From Histomonas meleagridis (taxonomy: Eukaryota > Parabasalia > Tritrichomonadida > Dientamoebidae): a stretch of DNA of 64,000 nucleotides. A model generated the notes under the pieces. It saw only the letters and a program-made list of their open reading frames with translations. It searched no databases and had not been told where the DNA came from. The stretch's first letter is position 1; the number at the start of each line of letters is the position of its first letter. Location of the stretch: assembly GCA_020186115.1 (NCBI GenBank), contig WSYJ01000083.1, forward strand, positions 1 through 64,000, read 5' to 3'. Position numbers and translations under genes: made by a program. This document shows positions 18,264 to 25,484 of the stretch, piece by piece.

Positions 18264-18759
18264 GACTATTATGTAAAATTATATTTTTATGTGTTTCTGC
18301 TAAAAAAAAAAAAAAAAAATCACAAATATATGCTTTCCTTTTTCTTAATAATATATTTGCTGTTGGATTTATATCATATCTTTGAATATAGTTTAAAATT
18401 AAAGCCCACATCCATCCAAAATCTCTTTTATCTTCATTATAATTGGAGTGTCTTTTCACTATATGGTTATTAAATGTGTCTTCACAATCTGTAATATAAT
18501 TACAATTATGTAAAGGACATGCATAAAGAGTTTTCCGATAAGTTGAAAGTTGTTTATTACCTTTATCAAATTGCATCCAATATGTTTTTTTTCTTAATAT
18601 CGATCCTAAACAATCATAAATAATATTCCCATTTCTTCTTTTTCCATTATGGGCTGAATTTTCATGCCTCTTTAAGTCGGTGACTGCATTGAAAGCTTGA
18701 TAATCACATTTATGGCAAATAAATGGACCAATACCTGGGAATTTATCGAAAACTAACAT
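18133..18759 (-). CDS. Copy C C2H2 fingers 3-5
   Basis: 208 residues. FICHKCDYQAFNAVTDLKRHENSAH is a complete C2H2 finger, and CPLHNCNYITDCEDTFNNHIVKRH a second. A third begins YICDF, but its second Cys is replaced by Phe codons from the 18-A run at 18302-18319; copy B retains CKKALAETHKN there. The role is presumably target DNA recognition, as in R2-type proteins; the target would be the tRNA-Tyr T-arm. Confidence 0.7.
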   Translation of the reverse strand: MLVFDKFPGIGPFICHKCDYQAFNAVTDLKRHENSAHNGKRRNGNIIYDCLGSILRKKTYWMQFDKGNKQLSTYRKTLYACPLHNCNYITDCEDTFNNHIVKRHSNYNEDKRDFGWMWALILNYIQRYDINPTANILLRKRKAYICDFFFFFLAETHKNIILHNSHAHNISRKENIKIPIHQVKFKSIVFNYPDKDEIKEIEEKIKKK

Positions 18760-18868
18760 TAGATTTATGATAGGGATTCGAGCTTGATCGGTTTTATTTA
18801 ATAATAGATCTTTATCAATTTTATAACTTCTCCATTTATCAATTGTTTGTTTTAACTCTAATGTTGTT

Positions 18869-19366
18869 TTAATATTTTTTAAGGTTGAGATAAAGTTCTT
18901 CTGGCGTGTGTATAATGATTTCTTTATTCATATTAACATTATTATTGTTGTTTGGTGGTGTATTCTCATTGGGTTCATTATTGCTTTCGATATTTTGATT
19001 TACTTGTTGTGATTCTTCTACTGTTTGTTTAACATCATCATCCTTGAAGTTAGTTACTTTGTTATTATTCGATGTTTTATTAGTTTCTTCATTTTTGCTT
19101 TGAATGAAATTATAATTTCCACTTGGTACAATAATATCAATATCTTTATAAATATAATTAATTTTTGGGATTGTAATGTTAATATTTGTTTGCGATTCAT
19201 TAACTTTGATATTTGGAATAGTTATTGTTTTATTTTCATCGATATAATTGAAGTTTGGTGTTTTTAATATAAATATTTTCACTCGTAACATTAATTTCGG
19301 GTTTTGGAATATTAATTTTATTTTCTGAATAACAAAAGTTTGGTATAGGGACATTAATATTTTCAT
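18869..19366 (-). CDS. Copy C last IPKF units and Asn-rich spacer
   Basis: 165 residues equivalent to the first half of 10884-11858 in B: three to four IPKF-type units, then the Asn/Gln-rich spacer and the start of the helical segment. It ends early through an extra T near 18876. Confidence 0.55.
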   Translation of the reverse strand: MKILMSLYQTFVIQKIKLIFQNPKLMLRVKIFILKTPNFNYIDENKTITIPNIKVNESQTNINITIPKINYIYKDIDIIVPSGNYNFIQSKNEETNKTSNNNKVTNFKDDDVKQTVEESQQVNQNIESNNEPNENTPPNNNNNVNMNKEIIIHTPEELYLNLKKY

Positions 19367-19790
19367 TAACTTGATTTATTTTAAGATTTGGAATATCAAT
19401 TGTTTCTTCAGCATGATTATATTTTGGAATAATAACATTCTTTACTTCATTTTGAACTTTAAAGTCTGGGATTGGGATATTAATATTAAGATCTTGTCTA
19501 AAATATTTTGGTATTGAAATATTTGTTTCATTTTCTGTAAGGTTAAATTTAGGTATAATAACATTTTTTCTCTTCGTTCTGTACTTTATAATCTGGGATT
19601 GGGATATTAACATTAAGATCTTGTCTAAAATATTTTGGTAATGAAATATTTGTTTCGTTTTCTGTAATATTAAACTTAGGTATAGTAATATTTTTCTCTT
19701 CATTTTGTAAATTAAATTTAGGCATTGGAATATTAATATCGAAATCTTGTTTGTGATATTTAGGCAATAAAATATTGTTAATTTCTTCAT
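19236..19790 (-). CDS. Copy C IPKF repeat domain, second part
   Basis: Residues from about 70 on read IIPKFNLTENETNISIPKYFRQDL and further units. The first part is a wrong-frame reading, since the true frame there belongs to 19549-21351. An extra T near 19566 splits the domain. Confidence 0.5.
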   Translation of the reverse strand: MKKLTIFYCLNITNKISILIFQCLNLIYKMKRKILLYLSLILQKTKQIFHYQNILDKILMLISQSQIIKYRTKRKNVIIPKFNLTENETNISIPKYFRQDLNINIPIPDFKVQNEVKNVIIPKYNHAEETIDIPNLKINQVNENINVPIPNFCYSENKINIPKPEINVTSENIYIKNTKLQLYR

Positions 19791-21351
19791 TTATATTAAA
19801 TTTCGGAATCCTAATGTATTGATCTTTTTGTATAAAATTAATTTTGGGAATCGGTAAATTTTTGATCTCTTCTATTATTTCTATTTTTGGTACTTGAATA
19901 TTTTCTTCATATCTTTCAACATTAAATTCTGGGATTGTAATATCATTTTCTTCTGTTGTTTTATTAAAATGTGGTATTATAACATCTTCTGGAAATATTT
20001 TAAAGTTTGGGATTCTAATGTTTATATCTTGTGAATTTAAATTGGGATTAGGTCTGTTATTAGGATTATCATTATCACCTGTAATAATTCCTAATGTTGG
20101 GAATTTATTGTTTTTGGATAAAAGAAATAGAAAACCATCAAGAAAACAACATTTTCTGAGCATATCACTATAATAAACATTTGAGTTTGCGTGATCCGTG
20201 AGATGTAAACCATATTCATCAGAATTATTTAATTGTATTTTTATTACAGAATGGACACTTAATATTAAAAAATTATTCCCTGGTTCCTCACTTTCTTCAA
20301 TTTCATTATTATTAATGTTAAGTAAATTAACTATGTCTATATCTCTGAATCTCATATATGGTGCTAATTCAATTCTTCTCCCTTTATGAAACTTGTTTAA
20401 ATGTATAAATAATTCTTCAACGCTTTCGTTTTGCCAAGTACAAAAAGGAAACCATGGACAAAATAATAATTCTTTTTTCATATTATTTCGTATTGCTATC
20501 GGTAAGTTGTAGTATGTGAATCTTATTTCATTCCTCATTAAATTTATTTCATCTCCTGTTAGTGTTCTTGGTCTAAGCATTATATCTTCTACTTCTGTAT
20601 CTGTACAAGTTTCTTCATCATCTGCATAGTATTCTTGCTCATTAACTATCTTCATATGGTATCTAGTGATACTTGGTACTAATTGTGGATGTGTTTGGTA
20701 ACTTGGTGTTTGATCTGATCGAAATCTGATTTCGAGATTTTGTTTTTCATTTGGTCCCATATTCTCTCTGAAAGGTTCTGGACTGGTGTATGTCGATTCT
20801 GTGTTGCTTGCGGTGTACTCCGTTGAACTTTCTTCTGCATCTGATCGAAATCTGATTTCGAAATTTCGTTCGTCTCTTGGGCTCAAACTTTCTCTGAAAG
20901 GTTCTGGACTGGTGTATGTCGATTCTGTGTTGCTTGCGGTGTACTCTGTTGAACTTTCTTCTGCATCTGATCGAAATCTGATTTCGAAATTTCGTTCGTC
21001 TCTTGGGCTCAAACTTTCTCTGAATGGCTCTGGGCTGGTGTATATTGATTCTGTGTTGCTTGTGATGTTCTCCGTCGAACTTTCTTCTGCATCTGATTCA
21101 GGATGGCCGGACTTAAAAAACGGGTTCTTCTTGATAAATTTAGCATTATTAGGCTCTATTTTTGGTCTTGATTTTCGTGTTGTGCATAGTTTCGAGCCTA
21201 AATGTTTATCTCGGAGAGATAATCTGATATGTTCGGAGATTCTCCAATGATCGTCGGAACTCATATGGTTCTGCTCCTCTCCGGGAGCTCTATCCAATGG
21301 TGCGCTTTTCCCCTCTCTAAGTTGCTCAGGTGAAAAAAATAAAAAATCCAT
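19549..21351 (-). CDS. Copy C N-terminal protein: repeats, two fingers, IPKF domain
   Basis: 600 residues, the longest intact view of the element's N-terminus. Residues about 85-210: three 42-residue units. About 290-330: first C2H2 finger (FCPWFPFCTWQ, then FIHLNKFHKG). About 365-390: second finger, histidines HLTDHANS visible; its Cys half appears shifted (LSVHSV instead of a CPFC-type sequence). About 420-600: at least ten IPKF units. The ATG at 21351 follows the tRNA discriminator base immediately; Met30 (MSSDDHW) is an alternative start. The protein would continue through all downstream modules in an undamaged element. Confidence 0.7.
   Translation of the reverse strand: MDFLFFSPEQLREGKSAPLDRAPGEEQNHMSSDDHWRISEHIRLSLRDKHLGSKLCTTRKSRPKIEPNNAKFIKKNPFFKSGHPESDAEESSTENITSNTESIYTSPEPFRESLSPRDERNFEIRFRSDAEESSTEYTASNTESTYTSPEPFRESLSPRDERNFEIRFRSDAEESSTEYTASNTESTYTSPEPFRENMGPNEKQNLEIRFRSDQTPSYQTHPQLVPSITRYHMKIVNEQEYYADDEETCTDTEVEDIMLRPRTLTGDEINLMRNEIRFTYYNLPIAIRNNMKKELLFCPWFPFCTWQNESVEELFIHLNKFHKGRRIELAPYMRFRDIDIVNLLNINNNEIEESEEPGNNFLILSVHSVIKIQLNNSDEYGLHLTDHANSNVYYSDMLRKCCFLDGFLFLLSKNNKFPTLGIITGDNDNPNNRPNPNLNSQDINIRIPNFKIFPEDVIIPHFNKTTEENDITIPEFNVERYEENIQVPKIEIIEEIKNLPIPKINFIQKDQYIRIPKFNINEEINNILLPKYHKQDFDINIPMPKFNLQNEEKNITIPKFNITENETNISLPKYFRQDLNVNIPIPDYKVQNEEKKCYYT
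20770..21090 (-). repeat. 126-bp in-frame tandem repeat, copy C
   Basis: Three units starting at 20770, 20896 and 21022, each exactly 126 bp apart, coding for the 42-residue Ser/Glu/Thr-rich unit. The first two are almost identical to each other, which indicates recent homogenisation. Confidence 0.8.
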
Positions 21352-21433
21352 TCCGCGCTGCTGGAATCGAACCAGCGACCCTTTGATGACTACTTTTCTA
21401 CAGTCAAATGCTCTACCACTGAGCTAAGAGCGG
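21352..21433 (-). tRNA. tRNA-Tyr (GTA) with a very short intron
   Basis: Reads CCGCTCT acceptor, TAGCTCAGTGG A box, D arm, anticodon stem TTTGA/TCAAA, five-base variable loop, T arm GCTGG-TTCGATT-CCAGC and acceptor AGCGCGG with discriminator A. C1-G72 is typical of eukaryotic tRNA-Tyr. The acceptor has one mismatch. The anticodon loop starts CTGTA and is 17 bases long instead of 7, so an intron of about 10 bases follows base 37, the standard place. T-runs just downstream (21332-21348) can terminate RNA polymerase III. This gene is the insertion target of the retrotransposon, and its 3' end is repeated as scars at 13845 and 6337. Confidence 0.92.
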
Positions 21434-21705
21434 CGCTGTTATTTTTTTTATTATAAGTCCAAATTTTTTAAAATACATCAAATGATACACATTATCCAAA
21501 TTTTTGATTCGAAATAAATCAAAAATCTGATAAGCAAACACTTACAGAGTCATTGTAAATCAAGCGATAACAAACCAACACCAGTAAACATTTATTTTTG
21601 TATCAAAATCATTATAAAAATTGTCAAAAAATCATAATATATTTTATAGTGAAGTGCTACACCATAAAGAATTATTTCAAAATATCCTAAAATAATAACC
21701 AAATA

Positions 21706-21840
21706 ATGGAAGGAATCAAAGCTTCTTTTGGTACAAAACTTAGAGAGAATTTGATCGTTGTAACCGCTCTAGCAAAAAAATTGATATCAAACCGTTTAGT
21801 AGTATGGTTCGTTCGACCGTTTGCCAAAAAAGGGCAATAA
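21706..21840 (+). CDS. Possible 44-residue small ORF
   Basis: MEGIKASFGTKLREN... ending WFVRPFAKKGQ, basic with a hydrophobic middle. It lies between tRNA-Tyr and the Rab gene and covers two ACCGTTT motifs. It has no recognisable family and may be a chance frame in a promoter region. The rest of 21434-21884 shows no gene. Confidence 0.2.
   Translation: MEGIKASFGTKLRENLIVVTALAKKLISNRLVVWFVRPFAKKGQ
21785..21822 (+). promoter_or_regulatory. Two ACCGTTT motifs upstream of the Rab gene
   Basis: AACCGTTTAG and CGACCGTTTG lie about 65-100 bases before the Rab start. The same hexamer recurs before many genes in this window and resembles a Myb-type site; function is inferred. Confidence 0.35.
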
Positions 21841-21884
21841 TTAAAGGATATTTGAACGCAAAGGGCAAATTTACTATTTTTTGA

Positions 21885-22522
21885 ATGTCAAGCACCGATT
21901 TCGACCTTCTTTTCAGTATATTTTAATTCTTACATCAGAGGTTCTTCTTATCGGAGATTCAGGTACTGGTAAAAGCTGTATCCTTATCCGTTTTGCAGAA
22001 AACATTTTTAGCGATAACTATATCTCTACAATTGGCGTTGATTTCAAGATCAAGACAATTGAGATAGAAGGAAAGACAGTAAAGATGCAGGTATGGGATA
22101 CTGCTGGACAAGAACGATTCAGAACAATCACAGCTTCATATTACCGCGGAAGCAATGGCATTATCCTTGTATACGATGTCACTGACCGCGAATCATTTGA
22201 TCATATCAACTATTGGATGAAAGAAATCGATCGTTTAGCAACTCCAGACGTTTGTCGACTTCTTGTTGGAAATAAGATTGATCTTGAAGACAAGCGTGTT
22301 GTCACAACTGAAGAAGGACAAGCTCTTGCTAACCAGTATGGAGTTGCCTTCATTGAAACATCTGCCAAAGATAACAATAACATTGAAATGACATTCCAGA
22401 AAATGGCAGAAGCTATGCAGAAGAAACAAGGAGCAGGTGGCCCATCTGCTAATGGCTCTTCTGGAAGTGTTCCAATTGGCGCTTCAAAGAAAGTACAAGA
22501 CAATGGTGGCTGCGGCTGCTAA
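21885..22522 (+). CDS. Rab1/Rab8-like small GTPase, with a 23-nt intron
   Basis: Membrane-traffic GTPase of the secretory pathway. GDSGTGKS (P-loop), the effector region STIGVDFKIKTI, WDTAGQERF (switch II), VGNKID and ETSAK (base binding) are all present, and the protein ends in CGC, a double-geranylgeranylation signal. The usual start is ATG 21885: MSSTDFDLLF, then a GT-AG interval at 21916-21938, then VLLIGDSG. Removal of those 23 bases joins a split Lys codon and gives the standard Rab N-terminus. The uninterrupted alternative from a TTG at 21881 would give a non-Rab N-terminus. TAAA overlaps the stop. The RabGGTase alpha gene at 48103 encodes part of the enzyme that would lipidate it. Confidence 0.9.
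21916..21938 (+). other. Proposed 23-nt spliceosomal intron in the Rab gene
   Basis: Begins GTATAT and ends TACATCAG. It contains a stop (TAA) in the incoming frame. Excision restores the canonical Rab N-terminal reading frame exactly. No other gene in the window needs an intron to make sense. Confidence 0.75.
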
Positions 22523-22609
22523 AGTAAAAACACCAACTCATTAACGACCGTTTATAACATCAATTCCAGTGGTTTACAATTATTTTTTATTGAAAACATA
22601 CAACAAAAT

Positions 22610-23068
22610 TTAGTTCTGATGTTTTGATGAGAGAAATTCTTCAAGATCACTCTGAATAACATTAAAATGCCTTTTGACCCAGAGAAAGATTCCTTGTTTG
22701 TTCCGTTTTTCATCTCTGGTTGGATAAATACCATATTTAGGTCCAACTATCTTTGAAAACTCAACAATATCCCGATGTCTGATTTGTACATTTGATCCAC
22801 GAGATAATTCCTTTGCAAAATTTGCAGCTTCAACTTCATCATTATGATCTAATACAATTTTATTAACTTTTGGTAAAGAATTTGGATCTGGTGGAATACT
22901 TGGGGATTTCAATGAACAAAATGATGAAATTAATAATGGATTTGAAAGTGCTTTTTTTAAAGATTCAAGACCTTTTAAAATTGTTTGTTCTTCAGATGGA
23001 GAAACTTTTGCTCTATTAAATAGCCCAGTTAAAGCATCATGGAGTTCACTTCCATCACCTTTTAACAT
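22610..23068 (-). CDS. Unknown 152-residue protein
   Basis: Starts MLKGDGSELHDALTGLF and is mostly helical and charged. It has a central Pro-rich stretch (SPSIPPDPNS) and a more conserved-looking C-terminal half (IRHRDIVEFSKIVGPKYGIYPTRDEKRNKQGIFLWVKRHF). There is no signal peptide or membrane segment. Convergent with the Rab gene (about 90 bases between them) and divergent from the gene at 23134, with which it shares a 65-base promoter. I do not recognise the family. Confidence 0.65.
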   Translation of the reverse strand: MLKGDGSELHDALTGLFNRAKVSPSEEQTILKGLESLKKALSNPLLISSFCSLKSPSIPPDPNSLPKVNKIVLDHNDEVEAANFAKELSRGSNVQIRHRDIVEFSKIVGPKYGIYPTRDEKRNKQGIFLWVKRHFNVIQSDLEEFLSSKHQN

Positions 23069-23097
23069 CTTTTTTCTTGTCTAAATTGAATTAAGCG

Positions 23098-23106
23098 TCA
23101 CTTTTT
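23098..23106 (+). promoter_or_regulatory. Initiator-like TCACTTTTT
   Basis: Fits the trichomonad initiator consensus TCA-Y-T/A, 36 bases before the ATG of the gene at 23134. The position is plausible for the short 5' UTRs of these organisms. Confidence 0.35.
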
Positions 23107-23133
23107 GTTAAAATTTTCTAAAATTTACATAAA

Positions 23134-23856
23134 ATGGATTTTGTTGGGAAACTTCTTAATTCTTTCCAATCTTTTCCAGAATATAATGCATTAATATCTT
23201 CCATTGAAGACCTTCAAAAAAATGATGGAAAAATTCTAAGCGGATTACAAGTTGCAATTGGTCCCGCATTTAATGATTTTGCAAAAATGCAAGATCAAAA
23301 GCTCAAAGAAGGATTGTTCACTCTACAAAATATGGCCATAGCAGAAGTTACAGCTCTCCGAACCCTTTTTGAAGATACGTCATCTTTTTCGAGCAATATC
23401 AAACAAATTAATATATTTCATGAAGGAATTGTCAAAAAACGCAAAGAAATACAACAGCTTCAAGCACGTTATGATAAATATGACAAAAGAGTGAAATCAT
23501 TTAACGAACCTGAAAAATCAATTACGTCATTTTCTGTCAGTTCTCTTTTTAGAAGTAAAAAGCATCAAACATACGAAGAATGCTGTGCAAAGAAAAACAG
23601 TATTTATGAAGAACTTGAATCACTTAAGCAAGAAAGTGAAAAAGAAGAAAAAGAATATCAAAAAACTTTTATACAAATTATTGTTTCTGCATTTGAATCA
23701 TATTCTGCAGCATATCTTAGGTGTATGAAAGAAATTGGAAGATGTGCAAAAGAAATGTCAAATTATGTTGATTGCTTATCTGAAGAAAGCGGCGATCCTT
23801 CAATAAAAGAACTCGAAGCAAAATTGAAATTACTCGAATCGGAAAATCTGGATTAA
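23134..23856 (+). CDS. Coiled-coil protein, possibly BAR-like
   Basis: 240 residues, almost entirely helical. Heptad-rich helices run at about 90-125 (KKRKEIQQLQARYDKYDKRVKSF) and 150-190 (KKNSIYEELESLKQESEKEEKEYQKTF), with a basic Ser-rich break between (SVSSLFRSKKHQ). The pattern of three long helices, with residues 30-80 forming the first, resembles BAR/F-BAR membrane-bending domains, but no diagnostic residue proves it. The final residues KELEAKLKLLESENL form a short coiled coil. No membrane segments. Confidence 0.65.
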   Translation: MDFVGKLLNSFQSFPEYNALISSIEDLQKNDGKILSGLQVAIGPAFNDFAKMQDQKLKEGLFTLQNMAIAEVTALRTLFEDTSSFSSNIKQINIFHEGIVKKRKEIQQLQARYDKYDKRVKSFNEPEKSITSFSVSSLFRSKKHQTYEECCAKKNSIYEELESLKQESEKEEKEYQKTFIQIIVSAFESYSAAYLRCMKEIGRCAKEMSNYVDCLSEESGDPSIKELEAKLKLLESENLD

Positions 23857-24005
23857 TTCCATATGTTTGTTGTAAATATTTTTTAATTAATGCAATTTTT
23901 TTTGTTACATTTCTATAATTTTTTTTAATTTACAAGATAAGATAACTGAAATACCAATTTCGGTGAATTGATGTCATCTCTTTTGTTAAAATGTAAATTA
24001 TCTAA

Positions 24006-24025
24006 TTTATATATATATATATATT
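24006..24025. repeat. TA microsatellite
   Basis: About nine TA dinucleotides in the 420-bp gap 23857-24276, which otherwise shows no gene. Confidence 0.6.
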
Positions 24026-24276
24026 ATGCTTGGAATGTTCAATGTAAAGATTATAATTGGTAAAGTGTTAACAATTTTGGTTTTGCATTTTGAATTGCAT
24101 TAACTCAACAAATGAATTTATTTTGGTATCAAATGATTCATTGAATTCAAAGCCTATATAGAGTTCAGTTCTGTTTGATGAAGGATTAGTTGGTATTTTA
24201 TAAAATTAATATATAAGTATAGAAGAGTCTTCCAAATGAATTTGCAAATTAAAAAGAGACATTTCAAATAAAACAT

Positions 24277-25359
24277 TTATTTCGATATTTTATGTCCTTT
24301 CTTTGAAGCCGAAATTTCATTATTTTTCGGATCGTAGTAACCAGGTCCCGGCTTTTTAGCCTCTTCTTTTAAGTTCACTACAAATCTATCACCAGATCCA
24401 AGGAATCCGGTGATCGAAGAGCTCTTAGGCTTTATGTCAACGCATCCATAGCTATCAGGAGAAGGTATTTCGTCGTGCGGATTCTTTGTTTTAGAGCGAA
24501 CGCCAATGGTTTTCTTCTTTGGTACAATCGACGATGGAATATCATACATCCCTGGACCAGGTGATACTGTTTCATAACTCGTTGGCGGCCGAGAGTGCAT
24601 TGACATTTTTCGTGGTTTAATCGTTGTACCAACATCATAATAAGGCATTGGGTTAACATCGAATGAACGTACTTTTGTCCTTCCTTTGAGACTCGGACCT
24701 ATTTTAGTGGACTTTGGAGTGCCTTGGTAATCTAATGGACCTGGCGTGATTTCAATTGGTTGATCTCTAGATCCTTTGGGAAAAGAAAACTTTGGTGTAC
24801 TAGACCCTATTTTTTCCCTGATGTTATACATAGGACCTGGATGTTGCTTACGTCGAAAAGGTTCTGGTGTTTTAGATGAGATTGTCATTGGACGACGTTG
24901 TTCCATTGGCGGCTTAGGATAATATGTTCCTGGTGCAACAGTTGCACTATCTACAAAGTAATCAAATCGTTTACCAACGCCAATGGAATATTTGGGACCA
25001 TTGAAAGTACTTGTAGGAAGAGTATAACTTCCGGGACCAGGCGTAACATCAGAAGTTGTAGGATGTCGGTTGTGAATTGAAGTTTTAGGACCTTTGCCAA
25101 TTGTAGTTGATACATAAGATGGTCCTGGGAAATTGTCGCTTTCTTTTTTTGTATAATACTTGCGACCAATTGTTGAGCCTTTTTTACTGAGTGTTGATGG
25201 AAGTAAGTTATAAGAAGGATCATAATCAATTTCAAATTGTTTATGTCGAGAACGCATTGTAAACTTCGGTCCAGAACCAATCGTACTAGGGATATCATAG
25301 TTGCCTACAGGTGGATAATCGGAATCATTTCTTCCTATTGCGAAATCATCAAAAGTCAT
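24277..25359 (-). CDS. SHIPPO/STPGR-repeat flagellar protein (ODF3-like)
   Basis: 360 residues made of sperm-tail PG-rich repeats: PGPGSYTLPTSTF, PGPLDYQGTPKS, PGPGMYDIPSSI, PGPGYYDPKNN and others, each followed by a G-P-K/S-x-S/T-I/M element (GPKFTMRSR, GPKTSIHNR, GPKYSIGVG). About nine units cover the whole protein. Proteins of this family bind microtubules of flagella and basal bodies, which fits a flagellated protist. It starts at MTFDDFAIGRND, and the divergent UBR gene begins 125 bases away, so one intergenic region serves both. Confidence 0.82.
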   Translation of the reverse strand: MTFDDFAIGRNDSDYPPVGNYDIPSTIGSGPKFTMRSRHKQFEIDYDPSYNLLPSTLSKKGSTIGRKYYTKKESDNFPGPSYVSTTIGKGPKTSIHNRHPTTSDVTPGPGSYTLPTSTFNGPKYSIGVGKRFDYFVDSATVAPGTYYPKPPMEQRRPMTISSKTPEPFRRKQHPGPMYNIREKIGSSTPKFSFPKGSRDQPIEITPGPLDYQGTPKSTKIGPSLKGRTKVRSFDVNPMPYYDVGTTIKPRKMSMHSRPPTSYETVSPGPGMYDIPSSIVPKKKTIGVRSKTKNPHDEIPSPDSYGCVDIKPKSSSITGFLGSGDRFVVNLKEEAKKPGPGYYDPKNNEISASKKGHKISK

Positions 25360-25397
25360 GTTGTTGGCATTTTCGAAGACAAAAACGATAGGATATT

Positions 25398-25403
25398 AAC
25401 GGT
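25398..25403. promoter_or_regulatory. AACGGT motif in a divergent promoter
   Basis: Single AACGGT lying 40 bases before the SHIPPO gene start and 80 before the UBR start. TCACTTTT (25427) and TCACTTG (25447) on the plus strand are possible initiators for the UBR gene. Confidence 0.35.
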
Positions 25404-25484
25404 CATAAAGTTACAAGTTTTGAATGTCACTTTTCTCCATTTTTTGTCACTTGTGGCATTTCAACAGACTTTATGAAAATTTGA

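Larger units (their letters stand above)
13861..21351 (-). mobile_element. RLE-type non-LTR retrotransposon, copy C
   Basis: About 7.49 kb, minus strand, directly downstream of the intact tRNA-Tyr. It has the same layout as copy B. It is the copy nearest the tRNA and, under the stacking model, the latest insertion. The longest frames here are 19549-21351 and 16298-17755. Where B is frameshifted C is often intact and the reverse, so a common intact ancestor is clear. It starts ATGG followed by T6 and T7 runs, which would also act as an RNA polymerase III terminator for the tRNA. Confidence 0.9.

Noticed and set aside
6473-18473. Plus-strand ORFs over the retrotransposon copies
   Set aside because: They are antisense readings of Lys- and Asn-rich minus-strand frames (giving Phe/Leu/Ser-rich sequence) and recur identically in both copies only because the copies are identical.
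21881-21884. TTG start for the Rab protein
   Set aside because: It gives an N-terminus unlike any Rab. ATG 21885 in the neighbouring frame with a 23-nt intron gives the family pattern.
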